A stretch of DNA of 64,000 nt from contig NZ_JBHLWN010000076.1 in assembly GCF_042432825.1 (NCBI RefSeq), forward strand, positions 1-64,000. Direction: 5' to 3'. This document shows positions 43,012-52,066 of this stretch, in pieces. Numbering within the stretch: position 1 is the stretch's first letter; each line of letters starts with the position of its first letter. This DNA comes from Gordoniibacillus chartarius. Its GTDB lineage: Bacteria > Bacillota > Bacilli > Paenibacillales > NBRC-103111. The notes under the pieces are model-generated. The model was given only the letters and a program-made list of their open reading frames with translations. It was not told the DNA's origin and ran no database searches. A program made the position numbers and the translations under genes.

Positions 43012-44400
43012 TTACCAACCTTTCAGGCCGAGCTGCTTCGCGGATTTTTCCACATCTTTATCGTACAGCTCCGCTCCTTGCTTCGCCGTTTTATACCCTG
43101 CGCCGACTTCTTGCGTAATTTGCGGCAGGCTCGGTCCCTTAAGCGGTGAGACGAATTCCAACGCCGGTGCCGTCTTGCCGCTGTCGAAATAAGGCAGCAT
43201 ATCTTTGACGGCCGGCGCTACGTTGTCGGGCAGCTTGGCGTCTTTAATCGCGTACGGGCCCGATGGCTTGGATACGGATACTGTAGCGGCCAGACCTTCG
43301 GCGGAAGCAACGAACTGCACGAACTTTTTCGCCTCTTCGATATGCTCGCTTTTCTTGTAAATATATGCCGCACCCGGCATCCATACGGTTAAGCCGTTGT
43401 TCTCCGCGCTGTCGCCCGGCTGAGCGAAGAAGCCGATGTCGTTCATTTTATCCGGGTAGTTTTGCTCAAGAGCCGGAACGGCGAACGTCAGCATCGGGTA
43501 ATGCGCTCCCTTGCCCTCGGCCAGCATTTTCATGCCTGCGTCATAATTCGTTGCCAGGAAATCTTTGTTCAGGAAGCCCTTCTTATTGATTTCCTCCAGC
43601 TTCTCGAACCCGCGCAGGGCGGCCGGATCGCTCGCAAACTTCGCTTTATTGTTCGTGTAATCGTCGGCGAACTTAGGGTTAGCCGTTTGCACATTGTAGT
43701 AATCGGCAAGCAAAATCAGCTGGGACGTCCAGTCATCCTTGAAGGAGCCGATCACGGCCGTCAGTCCCGCCGCTTTGATTTTCTCGTTGTTGGCGATCAG
43801 TTCCGCCCATGTTTTCGGTACAGAGAGGCCCAAGTCCTTATAAATCTTCTTGTTGTAAAACCAGCCTCCGCCCATCGTCGCCCCGTTTGGCGCACCGTAC
43901 AGCTTTCCGTTAAACGTTACAGTCGGTCTGAACGAATCGACGACGTTCGGCCAGTAAGGCTCATTCGTTAAGTCCAACAAATTTTGCTCCGGATTAAGCG
44001 CTTGCATTAGCGAACCGGAATTATAGAAAAATACGTCCGTCATATCTCCCGTTGCAAGCCGGGTTTTGACGAGATTGTCGCCTTCTCCGCCGGTTGGCCG
44101 GGTTTCGATCTCCACTTCAATGTTCGGATATTTCTTCTCGAATGCTTCTACCAGCGCATTGGCCGAATTCGTTGAGTCCTGCGTATTGTCTACGAGCAAT
44201 GAAAGCGTCACCTTTTTGTCTGATTTCGCCGTACTGTCCGTGTTTGCAACACCCGCAGCTGTCTGAGCAGTGCCCGAGCCGGTGCCGCTGCCGCCACCTG
44301 AACCGTTGTCGGAACTGCCCCCGCCGCAGCCTGCTGTTACTCCGCCGAGCAGCAAAGCGGAAGCGATTGCAACGAGAACCTTACTGTTACGAGCATACAT
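43012..44400 (-). CDS. Orphan ABC sugar-binding lipoprotein
   Basis: A 462-residue extracellular lipoprotein. Signal peptide with lipobox VTAGC (Cys near residue 25), then a long Gly/Ser linker. It is a family 1 solute-binding protein of the multiple-sugar type (EVEIETRPTGGEGDNLVKTRLATGDMTDVFFYNSGS), a different subgroup from the three LplA-type proteins in this window. The ATG has GGGAGGAAACG upstream. No permease or ATPase gene is adjacent: the gene on one side is the convergent oxidoreductase, on the other the EamA gene behind a terminator. It probably serves a transporter encoded elsewhere. A perfect-consensus cre site lies 60 bases upstream. Confidence 0.9.
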   Translation of the reverse strand: MYARNSKVLVAIASALLLGGVTAGCGGGSSDNGSGGGSGTGSGTAQTAAGVANTDSTAKSDKKVTLSLLVDNTQDSTNSANALVEAFEKKYPNIEVEIETRPTGGEGDNLVKTRLATGDMTDVFFYNSGSLMQALNPEQNLLDLTNEPYWPNVVDSFRPTVTFNGKLYGAPNGATMGGGWFYNKKIYKDLGLSVPKTWAELIANNEKIKAAGLTAVIGSFKDDWTSQLILLADYYNVQTANPKFADDYTNNKAKFASDPAALRGFEKLEEINKKGFLNKDFLATNYDAGMKMLAEGKGAHYPMLTFAVPALEQNYPDKMNDIGFFAQPGDSAENNGLTVWMPGAAYIYKKSEHIEEAKKFVQFVASAEGLAATVSVSKPSGPYAIKDAKLPDNVAPAVKDMLPYFDSGKTAPALEFVSPLKGPSLPQITQEVGAGYKTAKQGAELYDKDVEKSAKQLGLKGW

Positions 44401-44460
44401 GTACGTTTCCTCCCCTTCTTCAATCCCTAAGTAGTGAAGCTATCTTCTCTTCCCATTCTA

Positions 44461-44475
44461 ATGAAAGCGTATACT
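44461..44475 (+). promoter_or_regulatory. CcpA cre site before the orphan lipoprotein gene
   Basis: ATGAAAGCGTATACT fits WTGNAANCGNWNNCW at every position. It overlaps the expected promoter area of the minus-strand lipoprotein gene, about 61 bases from its start. Confidence 0.7.
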
Positions 44476-44640
44476 TCCCGATAGGGAGGCATTTTTTGGA
44501 TTGATGTCCGCTTTTTTTGGTCTGAGGAACAAAACAACTCATCAAATGCGCCTCACATCGTTCCGTCAAAGGAAGTACGACAGTTGCAGAAATTCGCGAG
44601 GTTTCCCGTAAGAGTTCGCCGAAGGCTAGCTAGTTGCAAA
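44476..44640. other. Intergenic stretch, no gene
   Basis: Between the lipoprotein promoter area and the EamA terminator. Contains a TTTTTT and a TTTTTTT run but no stable hairpin next to them, and no open frame with a ribosome site. Confidence 0.5.
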
Positions 44641-44673
44641 TAAACAACCCGCTAGCAGCTCTGCTAAGCGGGT
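44641..44673 (-). terminator. Terminator of the lrgA-lrgB-eamA unit
   Basis: On the minus strand ACCCGCTTAGCA and TGCTAGCGGGT pair (one bulge), followed by TGTTTATTTG. It lies about 80 bases past the EamA stop. Confidence 0.7.
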
Positions 44674-44751
44674 CTGTTTCCTTACAGGATACTGTTCAGT
44701 AAGTAAATAAGCCGGAATGAGACTCCAATCATTAGGAAATAATAAATTTCG

Positions 44752-45690
44752 TCATTTATGAAAAATGTGGATGCGAGACAGGAGCCTCAGCGAATCGCTT
44801 GCCGCCTGACGCCCCGTTCCCTGCCTGCGGTTGACCAAATAAATACTGAGCCCGATCAGCACAAGCCCGGCCACGAGATTCATCGTAAACGGCTCGTGCA
44901 GGAACAGCGTTCCGCTGAACACGGCGATGAGCGGCACGAGGAACGTGTAGGAAGCGACCTTGCTCGCGTCGCCTGCATTCACCAGAGTGAAATAGACGGC
45001 CCACGATGCCGAAATGCCGAGGACGATGCCATACGCCAAGCCGGAAACGTATGGGGCGTTCCAAACGACACTGTGCCATGATTCGGTAACGGAACCGGCC
45101 GCGGTCAGCATGATGCCGCCGAGGATGGACGGTATTGCGACCAGCCATAAAGCGTCGGCTTGTCCGCTCACTTTCTTGATGTAGACGGTACCGATCGCCC
45201 AGCTTACGGCCGTAATGAGCGCGAGCACAATACCGATGATAGCGACGTGGCCGGCAAAGCCTCCCGCACTTACAGTCGCTACGCCGAGGAAACCGATGAC
45301 GAGCCCGATCACTTTCAAGGCGGTCATTCGTTCCCCCAGCCACATCCAGGCCATGAGCCCGACGAGCACCGGCTGCAAATAGACGATGACGGAGAACAAG
45401 CCGGCGGGGACATACAACAGTCCGACGGTTTGCAAGCCGTAAAACAAGACGACGTTAAATAAGGACGATATCGCATAGGCCGGCCAGTTCATTTTCCAGC
45501 GAATCCTGTCTAACCTCGATAGCAGGAAAACCGCCAGCAGCAGCCCTCCGAACAACGTTCGCATACCGGCAAACAGAAGCGGCGGCGAATAGGCTAGAGC
45601 GATTTTGTATATCGGCCAGGATATGCCCCATACGATAACGAGAAAGGCGATCAGCAGCAATGTTGTTGTGCGGGTGAGGTTGGTAGACAT
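44752..45690 (-). CDS. EamA-family (DMT) transporter
   Basis: A 312-residue inner-membrane protein with ten hydrophobic segments in two repeats, the EamA/RhaT drug-metabolite transporter pattern. Repeat one starts LIAFLVIVWGISWPIYKIAL with the PxxK-type motif; repeat two starts around VAIIGIVLALITAVSWAIGTVYIKK. The family exports amino acids, metabolites or drugs; substrate unknown. The AAGGGG upstream is about 15 bases from the ATG, far for a ribosome site, so initiation may be weak. It lies 28 bases after lrgB and may share its message. Confidence 0.88.
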   Translation of the reverse strand: MSTNLTRTTTLLLIAFLVIVWGISWPIYKIALAYSPPLLFAGMRTLFGGLLLAVFLLSRLDRIRWKMNWPAYAISSLFNVVLFYGLQTVGLLYVPAGLFSVIVYLQPVLVGLMAWMWLGERMTALKVIGLVIGFLGVATVSAGGFAGHVAIIGIVLALITAVSWAIGTVYIKKVSGQADALWLVAIPSILGGIMLTAAGSVTESWHSVVWNAPYVSGLAYGIVLGISASWAVYFTLVNAGDASKVASYTFLVPLIAVFSGTLFLHEPFTMNLVAGLVLIGLSIYLVNRRQGTGRQAASDSLRLLSRIHIFHK

Positions 45691-45718
45691 AATAATCGTA
45701 ATATTCCCCTTATATGTT

Positions 45719-46396
45719 TTAAGAAATCCAGCGGATAAGGATCGGCGCGGTGCACAGCGTAATGATCGCCGTCAGCACCATCGCGATGGAGGCGATTGAG
45801 CCGGAGACGGGACCGAGCTCGAACGCCTTGGCGGTTCCGGCATTATGCGAGCTGGTGCCGAACAGCACGCCGCGGGCAACCTCGTTCTGAATGCGAAGCG
45901 CCCGAACCGCCAGCGGACCGATGATCATGCCGGACAGCCCGGTAAGCAGTACGAAGACCGCAGTAATGCTCGGTATGCCACCGATTTGACCGGAGATGGC
46001 CATCGCAATCGGCGTCGTAGCGGAACGCGGAGACAAACTGTCTATGAGCTTCGCGTTCAGCTGCAGCCAATCGGCTATCCAAGCGGAGGTCAGAACCGCT
46101 ACGACGGCGCCGCTGCCTACGCTCACGCCGATCGTGACGGCATGCTTCTTCAGCACGCCGATATTTTTGTATAAAGGCACCGCGAGTGCCACGGTCCCCG
46201 GCCCGACCATATCGGTAATCCATTGCGTCCCGGCTGCATACGTATCGTACGGGATTCCGAACAGAAGCACGATCGCGACAACGGCGATGGGCACGGTCAG
46301 CAGCGGCGTTAACAAGGTAACCGGTATACGGCGGTAAAGCTTCTTGGCCGCGACGTAGATCGCCACGGTAATTACGAAACAAACCAGGGCCAGCAT
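45719..46396 (-). CDS. LrgB/CidB-family membrane protein
   Basis: A 225-residue inner-membrane protein with several hydrophobic helices. It has the family hallmarks VGPGTVALAVPLYKN, LSPRSATTPIAMAISGQIGG and FGTSSHNAGTAKAFELG. LrgB/CidB proteins act with LrgA/CidA in holin-like control of autolysis or in pyruvate/overflow-metabolite traffic in Gram-positives. The ATG overlaps the stop of the lrgA-like gene (TAATG), so they are translationally coupled. Confidence 0.92.
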   Translation of the reverse strand: MLALVCFVITVAIYVAAKKLYRRIPVTLLTPLLTVPIAVVAIVLLFGIPYDTYAAGTQWITDMVGPGTVALAVPLYKNIGVLKKHAVTIGVSVGSGAVVAVLTSAWIADWLQLNAKLIDSLSPRSATTPIAMAISGQIGGIPSITAVFVLLTGLSGMIIGPLAVRALRIQNEVARGVLFGTSSHNAGTAKAFELGPVSGSIASIAMVLTAIITLCTAPILIRWIS

Positions 46397-46767
46397 TACG
46401 ACGCCCCCCTGTCCCTGATCTTGGCAAGCCCTTGTGCCACCAGGCCGGCGCAGGCCATAACGAGCGCCGTGCTGCTCACAATGACAATAACGATTTGAAG
46501 CCCGCTCCCGAGCAGCAGGCTCTTATATGGCAGCACCCCAACCGCGGAAGGGATAAAGAACAGCAGCATTTCCGCCAGCAGCCAGGCCGCTCCGGCCTCC
46601 ACCCATTCCAGCTTGATCACGCCCAGGAGCAGCAGGACAAAGACGAGCAGCATGCCGATAATGCTACCCGGAATCGGTAATTGAAGAAGGGGCGTAATGA
46701 CGTTCATCCCTTTTGAAACGGCCATGAAAAATAGAACTTGACTTCCCAGGCGAACAAAGGCTTTCAT
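46396..46767 (-). CDS. CidA/LrgA-family holin-like protein
   Basis: A 123-residue protein with four hydrophobic helices. The conserved family core is LPIPGSIIGMLLVFVLLLLG followed by LLFFIPSAVGVL. Length and topology match CidA/LrgA. It is the first gene of the lrgA-lrgB(-eamA) unit and divergent from a LysR regulator, the same arrangement as B. subtilis ywbI-ywbH-ywbG and staphylococcal cidR-cidAB. That places it nearer to the Cid than the Lrg branch, which uses LytSR (inference from context). Confidence 0.92.
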   Translation of the reverse strand: MKAFVRLGSQVLFFMAVSKGMNVITPLLQLPIPGSIIGMLLVFVLLLLGVIKLEWVEAGAAWLLAEMLLFFIPSAVGVLPYKSLLLGSGLQIVIVIVSSTALVMACAGLVAQGLAKIRDRGAS

Positions 46768-46833
46768 CGGATCCCCACCCCTCCTTCAATAGAAAAAGTG
46801 TACAACAAACTTCACTATAGGTAAAATGAATAC

Positions 46834-46849
46834 ATCGAATCATATCGAT
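46834..46849. promoter_or_regulatory. LysR-type inverted repeat in the divergent promoter region
   Basis: ATCGA-ATCATA-TCGAT, a perfect palindrome with 5-bp arms, lies midway between the lrgA and LysR starts. LysR regulators typically bind such dyads to control both directions. Confidence 0.5.
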
Positions 46850-46880
46850 TCCATTTATCTATGCAACTGGGGTGATCCAC

Positions 46881-47768
46881 ATGGATATCCGGCATCTGCA
46901 GTATGTGCTGGAGGTTGCCAGGTGCAAAAGCTTTACGAAGGCAGCCGATGCACTTCACATCTCTCAACCGACCATCAGTAAAATGATCCGCAACCTGGAG
47001 AACGAGTTAAGCATCGAGGTGTTTAGCAGAAACGGCAAACAAGTCGAGCTGACCGATTCCGGCCAAGTCATCGCCATGCATGCCGCACATATTTTACATT
47101 CGTTCGACAATCTGACTTCGGAGCTCAACGATTTGACTCAGCTGAAGAGAGGACGCATCCGCATCGGGCTGCCCCCGATGGTCGGAGCCCGCTTCTTCCC
47201 GAAAATTATGAGCGAGTTCAGGAAGATGTATCCGGGCATCGATATGGAGATGGTAGAGGACGGAGCGAAAACGACGGAAGCCGCCGTAGAAAGCGGCCGT
47301 CTGGATGTCGGAGCCGTGCTGCTTCCGACGAAGGACGACGTCTTCCATTCGTTCCCGATCGTGAGCGAGCAGCTCAAAGCGGTTATCCATCCTTCGCATC
47401 CGCTTGCAGACCGGGATAGCATTGCCCTATCCGAATTGGCGGAGGAGACGTTCATTTCCTTCCGCGAAGATTTTGCCCTTCACGACCGGATTATCGCCGC
47501 CTGTCAGGAAGCGGGCTTTCAACCACGGGTGCAGTATGAAAGCTCGCAGTGGGATTTTATCAGCGAAATGGTTGCGGCCGGACTCGGTATAGCGATGCTG
47601 CCGGAGACGATATGCGCAAAGCTGGACACGGAACGGGTCCGTACGGTTTCTTTGGCTGACCCCGTTATCCCGTGGCAGCTCGCGATGATCTGGAGGAAAG
47701 AAGGGTATTTGTCCTTCGCCGCCCGGGAATGGATCCGGTTTACTAGAGGGATACTGGAAGCGACATAG
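46881..47768 (+). CDS. LysR-family regulator (CidR-like)
   Basis: A 295-residue transcription factor. The N-terminal HTH is MDIRHLQYVLEVARCKSFTK...LHISQPTISKMIRNLE (residues 1-60), followed by a periplasmic-binding-like effector domain (GRIRIGLPPMVGARFFPKIM). ATG at 46881 has GGGGTGA five bases upstream; a GTG three codons earlier is less well placed. Divergent from lrgA/lrgB, so it likely controls them. CidR of staphylococci responds to overflow metabolites such as acetate; the effector here is not known. Confidence 0.92.
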   Translation: MDIRHLQYVLEVARCKSFTKAADALHISQPTISKMIRNLENELSIEVFSRNGKQVELTDSGQVIAMHAAHILHSFDNLTSELNDLTQLKRGRIRIGLPPMVGARFFPKIMSEFRKMYPGIDMEMVEDGAKTTEAAVESGRLDVGAVLLPTKDDVFHSFPIVSEQLKAVIHPSHPLADRDSIALSELAEETFISFREDFALHDRIIAACQEAGFQPRVQYESSQWDFISEMVAAGLGIAMLPETICAKLDTERVRTVSLADPVIPWQLAMIWRKEGYLSFAAREWIRFTRGILEAT

Positions 47769-47783
47769 AGACCGCCGCCAGCT

Positions 47784-47816
47784 AAAAACGCCAAGCCTAC
47801 GAATGCAGACTTGGCG
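47784..47816 (-). terminator. Terminator overlapping the cheA stop
   Basis: On the minus strand CGCCAAG ... CTTGGCG with a 14-base loop is followed by TTTTT. The left arm codes for the last CheA residues and the TAG stop lies in the loop, an economical arrangement. Confidence 0.85.
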
Positions 47817-49785
47817 CTACCGTTCCTTTAGACAACGTTTTGTACATGCCGGCTGCGTCCAAGATCAAGGCGACGTTGCCGTTTCCTAATATCGTCGCGT
47901 TGGAGACGATCTCCCGCTTTTTAACATTGTCGCTGATTGGCTTGATGACAATATCTTGAAACCCGATGAGCTCGGTGACCGGAATCGCAAAGCGCTTCTC
48001 CGACAACCCGATTACAATCAGCTTCGTCTCTTGGCCGGAGTGAACGTTTCGCGGGATATCGAAATCGTCCATGATCCAGCGGATCGGAATAAACTGCTCG
48101 CGGTAGCGGAATACTTCCTGTCCTGCGGCCGTCTCGATATGCCTCTGATCGAGCTTGACGATTTCCAGCACATTGCTCATCGGCATGGCGAACGTGCGTT
48201 CACCCAATCTGAACAAAATGCCCCGAATAATGGCAAGCGTAAGGGGCAGCCTAATATGAAACCTGGTCCCCTGGCCGACTTCGGATTCGATATCGATAAT
48301 CCCGTTAATTTTCTCGATATGACTTCTGACGATATCCATGCCGATGCCTCTGCCGGATATGTCGGTCACCTGCTTGGCGGTTGAAAAGCCCGGTGCGAAG
48401 ATGAGCTGAATCGCTTGCTGCGGCGTCAGCTGGTCGGCTTCCTGCTTCGATATCAGCCCCTTATCGAGAGCCGACTTCTTAATCCGCTCGGGGTCGATGC
48501 CGCCGCCATCATCCGAAACCGTCAAGATCACGTGGTTTTCTTGCTGTACAGCCCGCACCGAAACCGTCGCTTTGGCCGGCTTACTGCGCTGCTCCCGAAG
48601 CTCCTGGCTTTCGATTCCATGATCGAGCGCATTGCGCAAAATGTGAATCAGCGGATCATGGATCTCTTCCAGAACCGTGCGGTCCAGCTCCGTCTCCCCG
48701 CCCTCCACAATAAATTCGACATCCTTGCTCAAAGCCTGCGAGATGTCGCGCACCATTCGCGGAAGCCGGTTGAATAGCGTGTCGACAGGCTGCATCCGCG
48801 TTTTGATCACATGCTCCTGAAGCTCGCTGATGACCTTGGACATCGTCGACGTGTTTTCCCGCAAATCACTGACCACGCTGTCGCCTCTGAACTTGCCGGA
48901 CAGGTCGTCGGTAATTTGCACGCTTCGCGTTTGATAAATGACCAGCTCGCTTAGCGTATTCATCAGCTGCTCCAGACGATCGACATCGATCCGGATCGAA
49001 GAGCTTTTCTTGTCGGACGACGGTACGGAGGACGAATGGGCGGCCGAAGGAACCGCCTGCACCTTCGCCTCTTCCGTATTCGCGCTGCCGGCGGCCGGGC
49101 CGGCGCTCTTCTCAATTGATACGCAGGCAATATCCGTTTCCTTCAAAGCGTGACCTTCAATCTCTTCCGCCGTATGCCCGCTCTCCAGCACAATCTGTAA
49201 TTGAACCGGATCTTGATCAAGCGTTTCGGACAAATCGGGAGATGTCCTGACCACTGTCCCGATCTCGCTTAATTTGTTCAGCATGACATAGAACCTTGCT
49301 GTTTTCAATTCGGCATTTTCATGAAGCGTTACATGAATCGTATACGAGAACGAGCCTTGCTCGTCCGCAATCAGGGCATCGGGAAGCTCGGGGCGCTGCT
49401 CCATCATCCAGCGCAGCCGCTCCGTCAGCTCCTTCATCATCGGATGCTCCGTCGACTCCCCATGGCTGATGAAAATTTTCATCTCCGTCAAAACGTCCAG
49501 ACATCGAAACAAGACGTCAATGACGCTGCGGTCGATATGAAGCCGTTCCGATCGGATGCGATCGAGCACATCTTCCATCCGGTGCGTCAACAGCGTCACA
49601 TGCTCGAACCCCATCGCCGCAGACGATCCCTTCAAGGAATGTGCAGCCCGAAACATGACAGGAATCAGCTCCGGACCGTTCCCCTGCTTCTCCAGCTTTA
49701 ATAAGGCATCCTCCAGCAGCTGCAGGTGCTCTTCCATGTCTTGAAGAAATAAAGATAAATATTGGGACATATGATTGTCCGACAC
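47797..49785 (-). CDS. cheA: CheA-type chemotaxis histidine kinase
   Basis: A 662-residue cytoplasmic kinase. An Hpt domain at 1-110 has phospho-acceptor His49 in AAHSLKGSSAAMG. A short P2-like and linker region follows, then the dimerisation helices and a HATPase domain with HILRNALDHGIES, DDGGGID, FAPGFSTAK and GRGIGMDIV. The C-terminal CheW-like domain is from about 520. The start is GTG at 49785 after AAGGGGGCG. Last of an mcp-cheW-cheA operon. No cheY, cheB or cheR is adjacent, so the pathway either uses those of the main flagellar cluster or has another output (inference). Confidence 0.93.
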   Translation of the reverse strand: MSDNHMSQYLSLFLQDMEEHLQLLEDALLKLEKQGNGPELIPVMFRAAHSLKGSSAAMGFEHVTLLTHRMEDVLDRIRSERLHIDRSVIDVLFRCLDVLTEMKIFISHGESTEHPMMKELTERLRWMMEQRPELPDALIADEQGSFSYTIHVTLHENAELKTARFYVMLNKLSEIGTVVRTSPDLSETLDQDPVQLQIVLESGHTAEEIEGHALKETDIACVSIEKSAGPAAGSANTEEAKVQAVPSAAHSSSVPSSDKKSSSIRIDVDRLEQLMNTLSELVIYQTRSVQITDDLSGKFRGDSVVSDLRENTSTMSKVISELQEHVIKTRMQPVDTLFNRLPRMVRDISQALSKDVEFIVEGGETELDRTVLEEIHDPLIHILRNALDHGIESQELREQRSKPAKATVSVRAVQQENHVILTVSDDGGGIDPERIKKSALDKGLISKQEADQLTPQQAIQLIFAPGFSTAKQVTDISGRGIGMDIVRSHIEKINGIIDIESEVGQGTRFHIRLPLTLAIIRGILFRLGERTFAMPMSNVLEIVKLDQRHIETAAGQEVFRYREQFIPIRWIMDDFDIPRNVHSGQETKLIVIGLSEKRFAIPVTELIGFQDIVIKPISDNVKKREIVSNATILGNGNVALILDAAGMYKTLSKGTVAPSLHS

Positions 49786-49823
49786 GCGTGGAACGCCCCC
49801 TTCGTTCAGAATAGCTGACCGTA

Positions 49824-50249
49824 TCAATCGGTAAAAATCCGGCGCGCGTCCAAAATATTAATCAGCTTATCTTTTTCCTGAGCGATGCCGGCCATCAGCT
49901 CCTGGCCCGCCTGCACGGCATATTCCGGCGGCGGCACGATGTCCGTCAGCGTTGCGACCCGGTTCACCTGATCGACAATCACACCGTATACATCATCTGA
50001 AATGTCGACAACCAGAATTCGCGTAAGCTTTGTGACGGCTGCGCACTCCAGACCCATTTTTTCACGCAAATCGACAACGGGCAGCACTTTGCCGCGAAGG
50101 TTGATCACCCCTTTGACGAAGGGCTTATGATTCGGAATTTGCGTAATCTCCTGGATCCGGATGATTTCATGAATATGATGAATCGTAATGGCATACTTGA
50201 CTTCGCCCACAACAAATTCCACGTATTGATCCTGCGCCATCTCTTCCAT
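49824..50249 (-). CDS. cheW: CheW coupling protein
   Basis: A 141-residue CheW-domain protein that bridges chemoreceptor and CheA. It has FVVGEVKYAITIHHIHEI, PNHKPFVKGVINLRGKVLPVVDLREKMGL and DDVYGVIVDQVNRVATL, the usual CheW strands. ATG at 50249 follows AAGGGTGAGACGC, which overlaps the stop of the mcp gene 11 bases upstream, favouring co-translation. Between the receptor and kinase genes, in signalling order. Confidence 0.94.
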   Translation of the reverse strand: MEEMAQDQYVEFVVGEVKYAITIHHIHEIIRIQEITQIPNHKPFVKGVINLRGKVLPVVDLREKMGLECAAVTKLTRILVVDISDDVYGVIVDQVNRVATLTDIVPPPEYAVQAGQELMAGIAQEKDKLINILDARRIFTD

Positions 50250-50260
50250 GCGTCTCACCC

Positions 50261-51688
50261 TTACAATTTCGCGATCAAATCGTTCATATTTTGAACGGTT
50301 TTCACCATCTCGGTCGTCGAAGCGGCCGTTTGCTCCGCGCCGGCAGCCGTCTCTTCGATAATGGCGGCCATGCTTTGTATATTCGTTTGAACCTCCGTGC
50401 TTTGGCTTGCTTGTTCTTCGCAGGCGGCCGCGATTTCGGCAATGCTGGACGCTGTTTGCTGAATCGTCCTTCTGATTTCGGTAAAGGCGCTTCCCGCCCT
50501 CAGAGACGCTTCGTCCCCCGTCTTGGCGGTAACGACCGCTTCTTTCGTATTTTGCTGAATCGCTTTGATCAAGCCGGCGATTTCTTTCGTAGCGGTGCTG
50601 CTGCGCTCGGCCAGCTTGCGCACCTCGTCGGCGACAACGGCGAAGCCCTTGCCTGCGGAGCCTGCGCGAGCGGCTTCCAGTGCGGCGTTCAGCGCCAGCA
50701 AATTGGTCTGATCCGCAATCTCGTCGATCACTTCAATAATGTCGCCGATCTTCTCGGAACGGACGGCGAGCTCTTCAATTTTTAACGAGATGTCTTTCAT
50801 GCCCGTAATGGTTTGCTGAATGATTTGGTTGCCGTTCTCGGCGAGATCTACAACCTGCTCCGCCGCATAGCTCGCCTTTTCCGAGTTTTCGGCTACGCTC
50901 TGGACGGCAGCTGTCATTTCGTTGACCATCGCATTGGACGTTTCGGCGGCTCGCGCCTGCGTCTGGCTGCCTGCGGCAATCTCTTCATTGCTGGCCATAA
51001 TTTCCTGCGAGCTGGAGAAGACATGCTGGGTCAGCTGATTGATCTTCTTCACCAAACCGCTTGTGGATACGTAGACGATAATGCAGGCGGCCAAGCCTAA
51101 CAATAGCGCGATACCGGACATAATCGAGACGAGGACGATATTCGTTTGCACATCCTGCTCACCTTTGGCGACCGTGTTATCGGACATATCGTTCAAGTTC
51201 ACAACCATCTGTTCCGACAGATCAGTAGCGGTGTTGATAAACTTTCTACCGTCAATCGCTATTAATTTCGCCTTTTCTACATCCGTTTTTCCTGTCACTT
51301 GAATTTGATCGAGAAGGGGCATATAGTTTTTCACATTGGCTTGAATGTCGCGAAGGATCGCTTTATTTTTTTCCGTTTCCAACGTATTCATCAGACCGTC
51401 GATCGATTGATTCACTCTCTTGGAGGCGTCTTTCGACTGGGTCATCAGCGATTCGTCGGAAAACAGCAAATACCCCCGCATGCCATTTAAGATCTGCCTT
51501 AAATCCGAATTCATCTGCTGAACCTTCAGCTGATTGGCAAGCGTAACGTCGACCGTATTCTTGAATTGCTTCTGCATGGCGATCATTTTGAACAGCGAGA
51601 AGGAAGATATGCCGATCAATAAAATCAATACCCCGATAAAACCAATTGCAATTTGCTTGCGGATGCTCATGTTACGTAACAGATTCAT
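50261..51688 (-). CDS. Methyl-accepting chemotaxis protein
   Basis: A 475-residue chemoreceptor. First transmembrane helix is about residues 10-32 (IAIGFIGVLILLIGISSF). A four-helix-bundle extracellular sensor follows to about 178, then a second helix (NIVLVSIMSGIALLLGLAACIIVYV). There is only a short HAMP-like region, then the cytoplasmic coiled coil with the signalling tip EIADQTNLLALNAALEAARAG and GKGFAVVADEVRKLAERS. ATG at 51688 is used because the frame upstream lacks a site and AAGGAG is 11 bases away. The ligand is unknown. First gene of the mcp-cheW-cheA operon. Confidence 0.94.
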   Translation of the reverse strand: MNLLRNMSIRKQIAIGFIGVLILLIGISSFSLFKMIAMQKQFKNTVDVTLANQLKVQQMNSDLRQILNGMRGYLLFSDESLMTQSKDASKRVNQSIDGLMNTLETEKNKAILRDIQANVKNYMPLLDQIQVTGKTDVEKAKLIAIDGRKFINTATDLSEQMVVNLNDMSDNTVAKGEQDVQTNIVLVSIMSGIALLLGLAACIIVYVSTSGLVKKINQLTQHVFSSSQEIMASNEEIAAGSQTQARAAETSNAMVNEMTAAVQSVAENSEKASYAAEQVVDLAENGNQIIQQTITGMKDISLKIEELAVRSEKIGDIIEVIDEIADQTNLLALNAALEAARAGSAGKGFAVVADEVRKLAERSSTATKEIAGLIKAIQQNTKEAVVTAKTGDEASLRAGSAFTEIRRTIQQTASSIAEIAAACEEQASQSTEVQTNIQSMAAIIEETAAGAEQTAASTTEMVKTVQNMNDLIAKL

Positions 51689-51861
51689 ATGTACGTTCTC
51701 TCCTTTTTCCCCTTGTGGATTCCCTGTCAATCCATCCTTTTACGGCAACCCGGCTGCCGTAGCTTCCGCGTTTGTTCGCTAGAAGCCTTAGGCCCGCAGC
51801 TTTGCGCCCCCACCTTTCAACGGGTTTGCCTTTATGGAGATGGTTGATTTCTCCGCATAAT

Positions 51862-51888
51862 TCGACATTATTTATCTAATTATGTCGA
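51862..51888. promoter_or_regulatory. Inverted repeat upstream of the mcp operon
   Basis: TCGACATTATT and AATTATGTCGA pair with one mismatch around a five-base centre, 170 bases upstream of the mcp start. It is A/T-rich and has no T-run, so a protein-binding dyad is more likely than a terminator. No confident promoter was found in this 310-base gap. Confidence 0.45.
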
Positions 51889-51995
51889 TACAAGTCGTTT
51901 CTAGTATGATAATTCTCTTTGGAAATAGACCGATTCCTTCTTAAAAAGTGATATCGCTCGTGAAATTATGAATGTTCAGTTTCATTTCTGAAAAT

Positions 51996-52034
51996 GAAAA
52001 AGGCTTTGTCTCACTCTGAAGTGAAACAAAACCT
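51996..52034 (-). terminator. Terminator of the third LplABC operon
   Basis: On the minus strand AGGTTTTGTTTCACT-TCAG-AGTGAGACAAAGCCT is a 15-bp stem with two G-U pairs, followed by TTTTTC. It lies 33 bases after the lipoprotein stop. Confidence 0.93.
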
Positions 52035-52066
52035 CTTTATCATCGATTTCCTTAAGCGGTTGCGTC

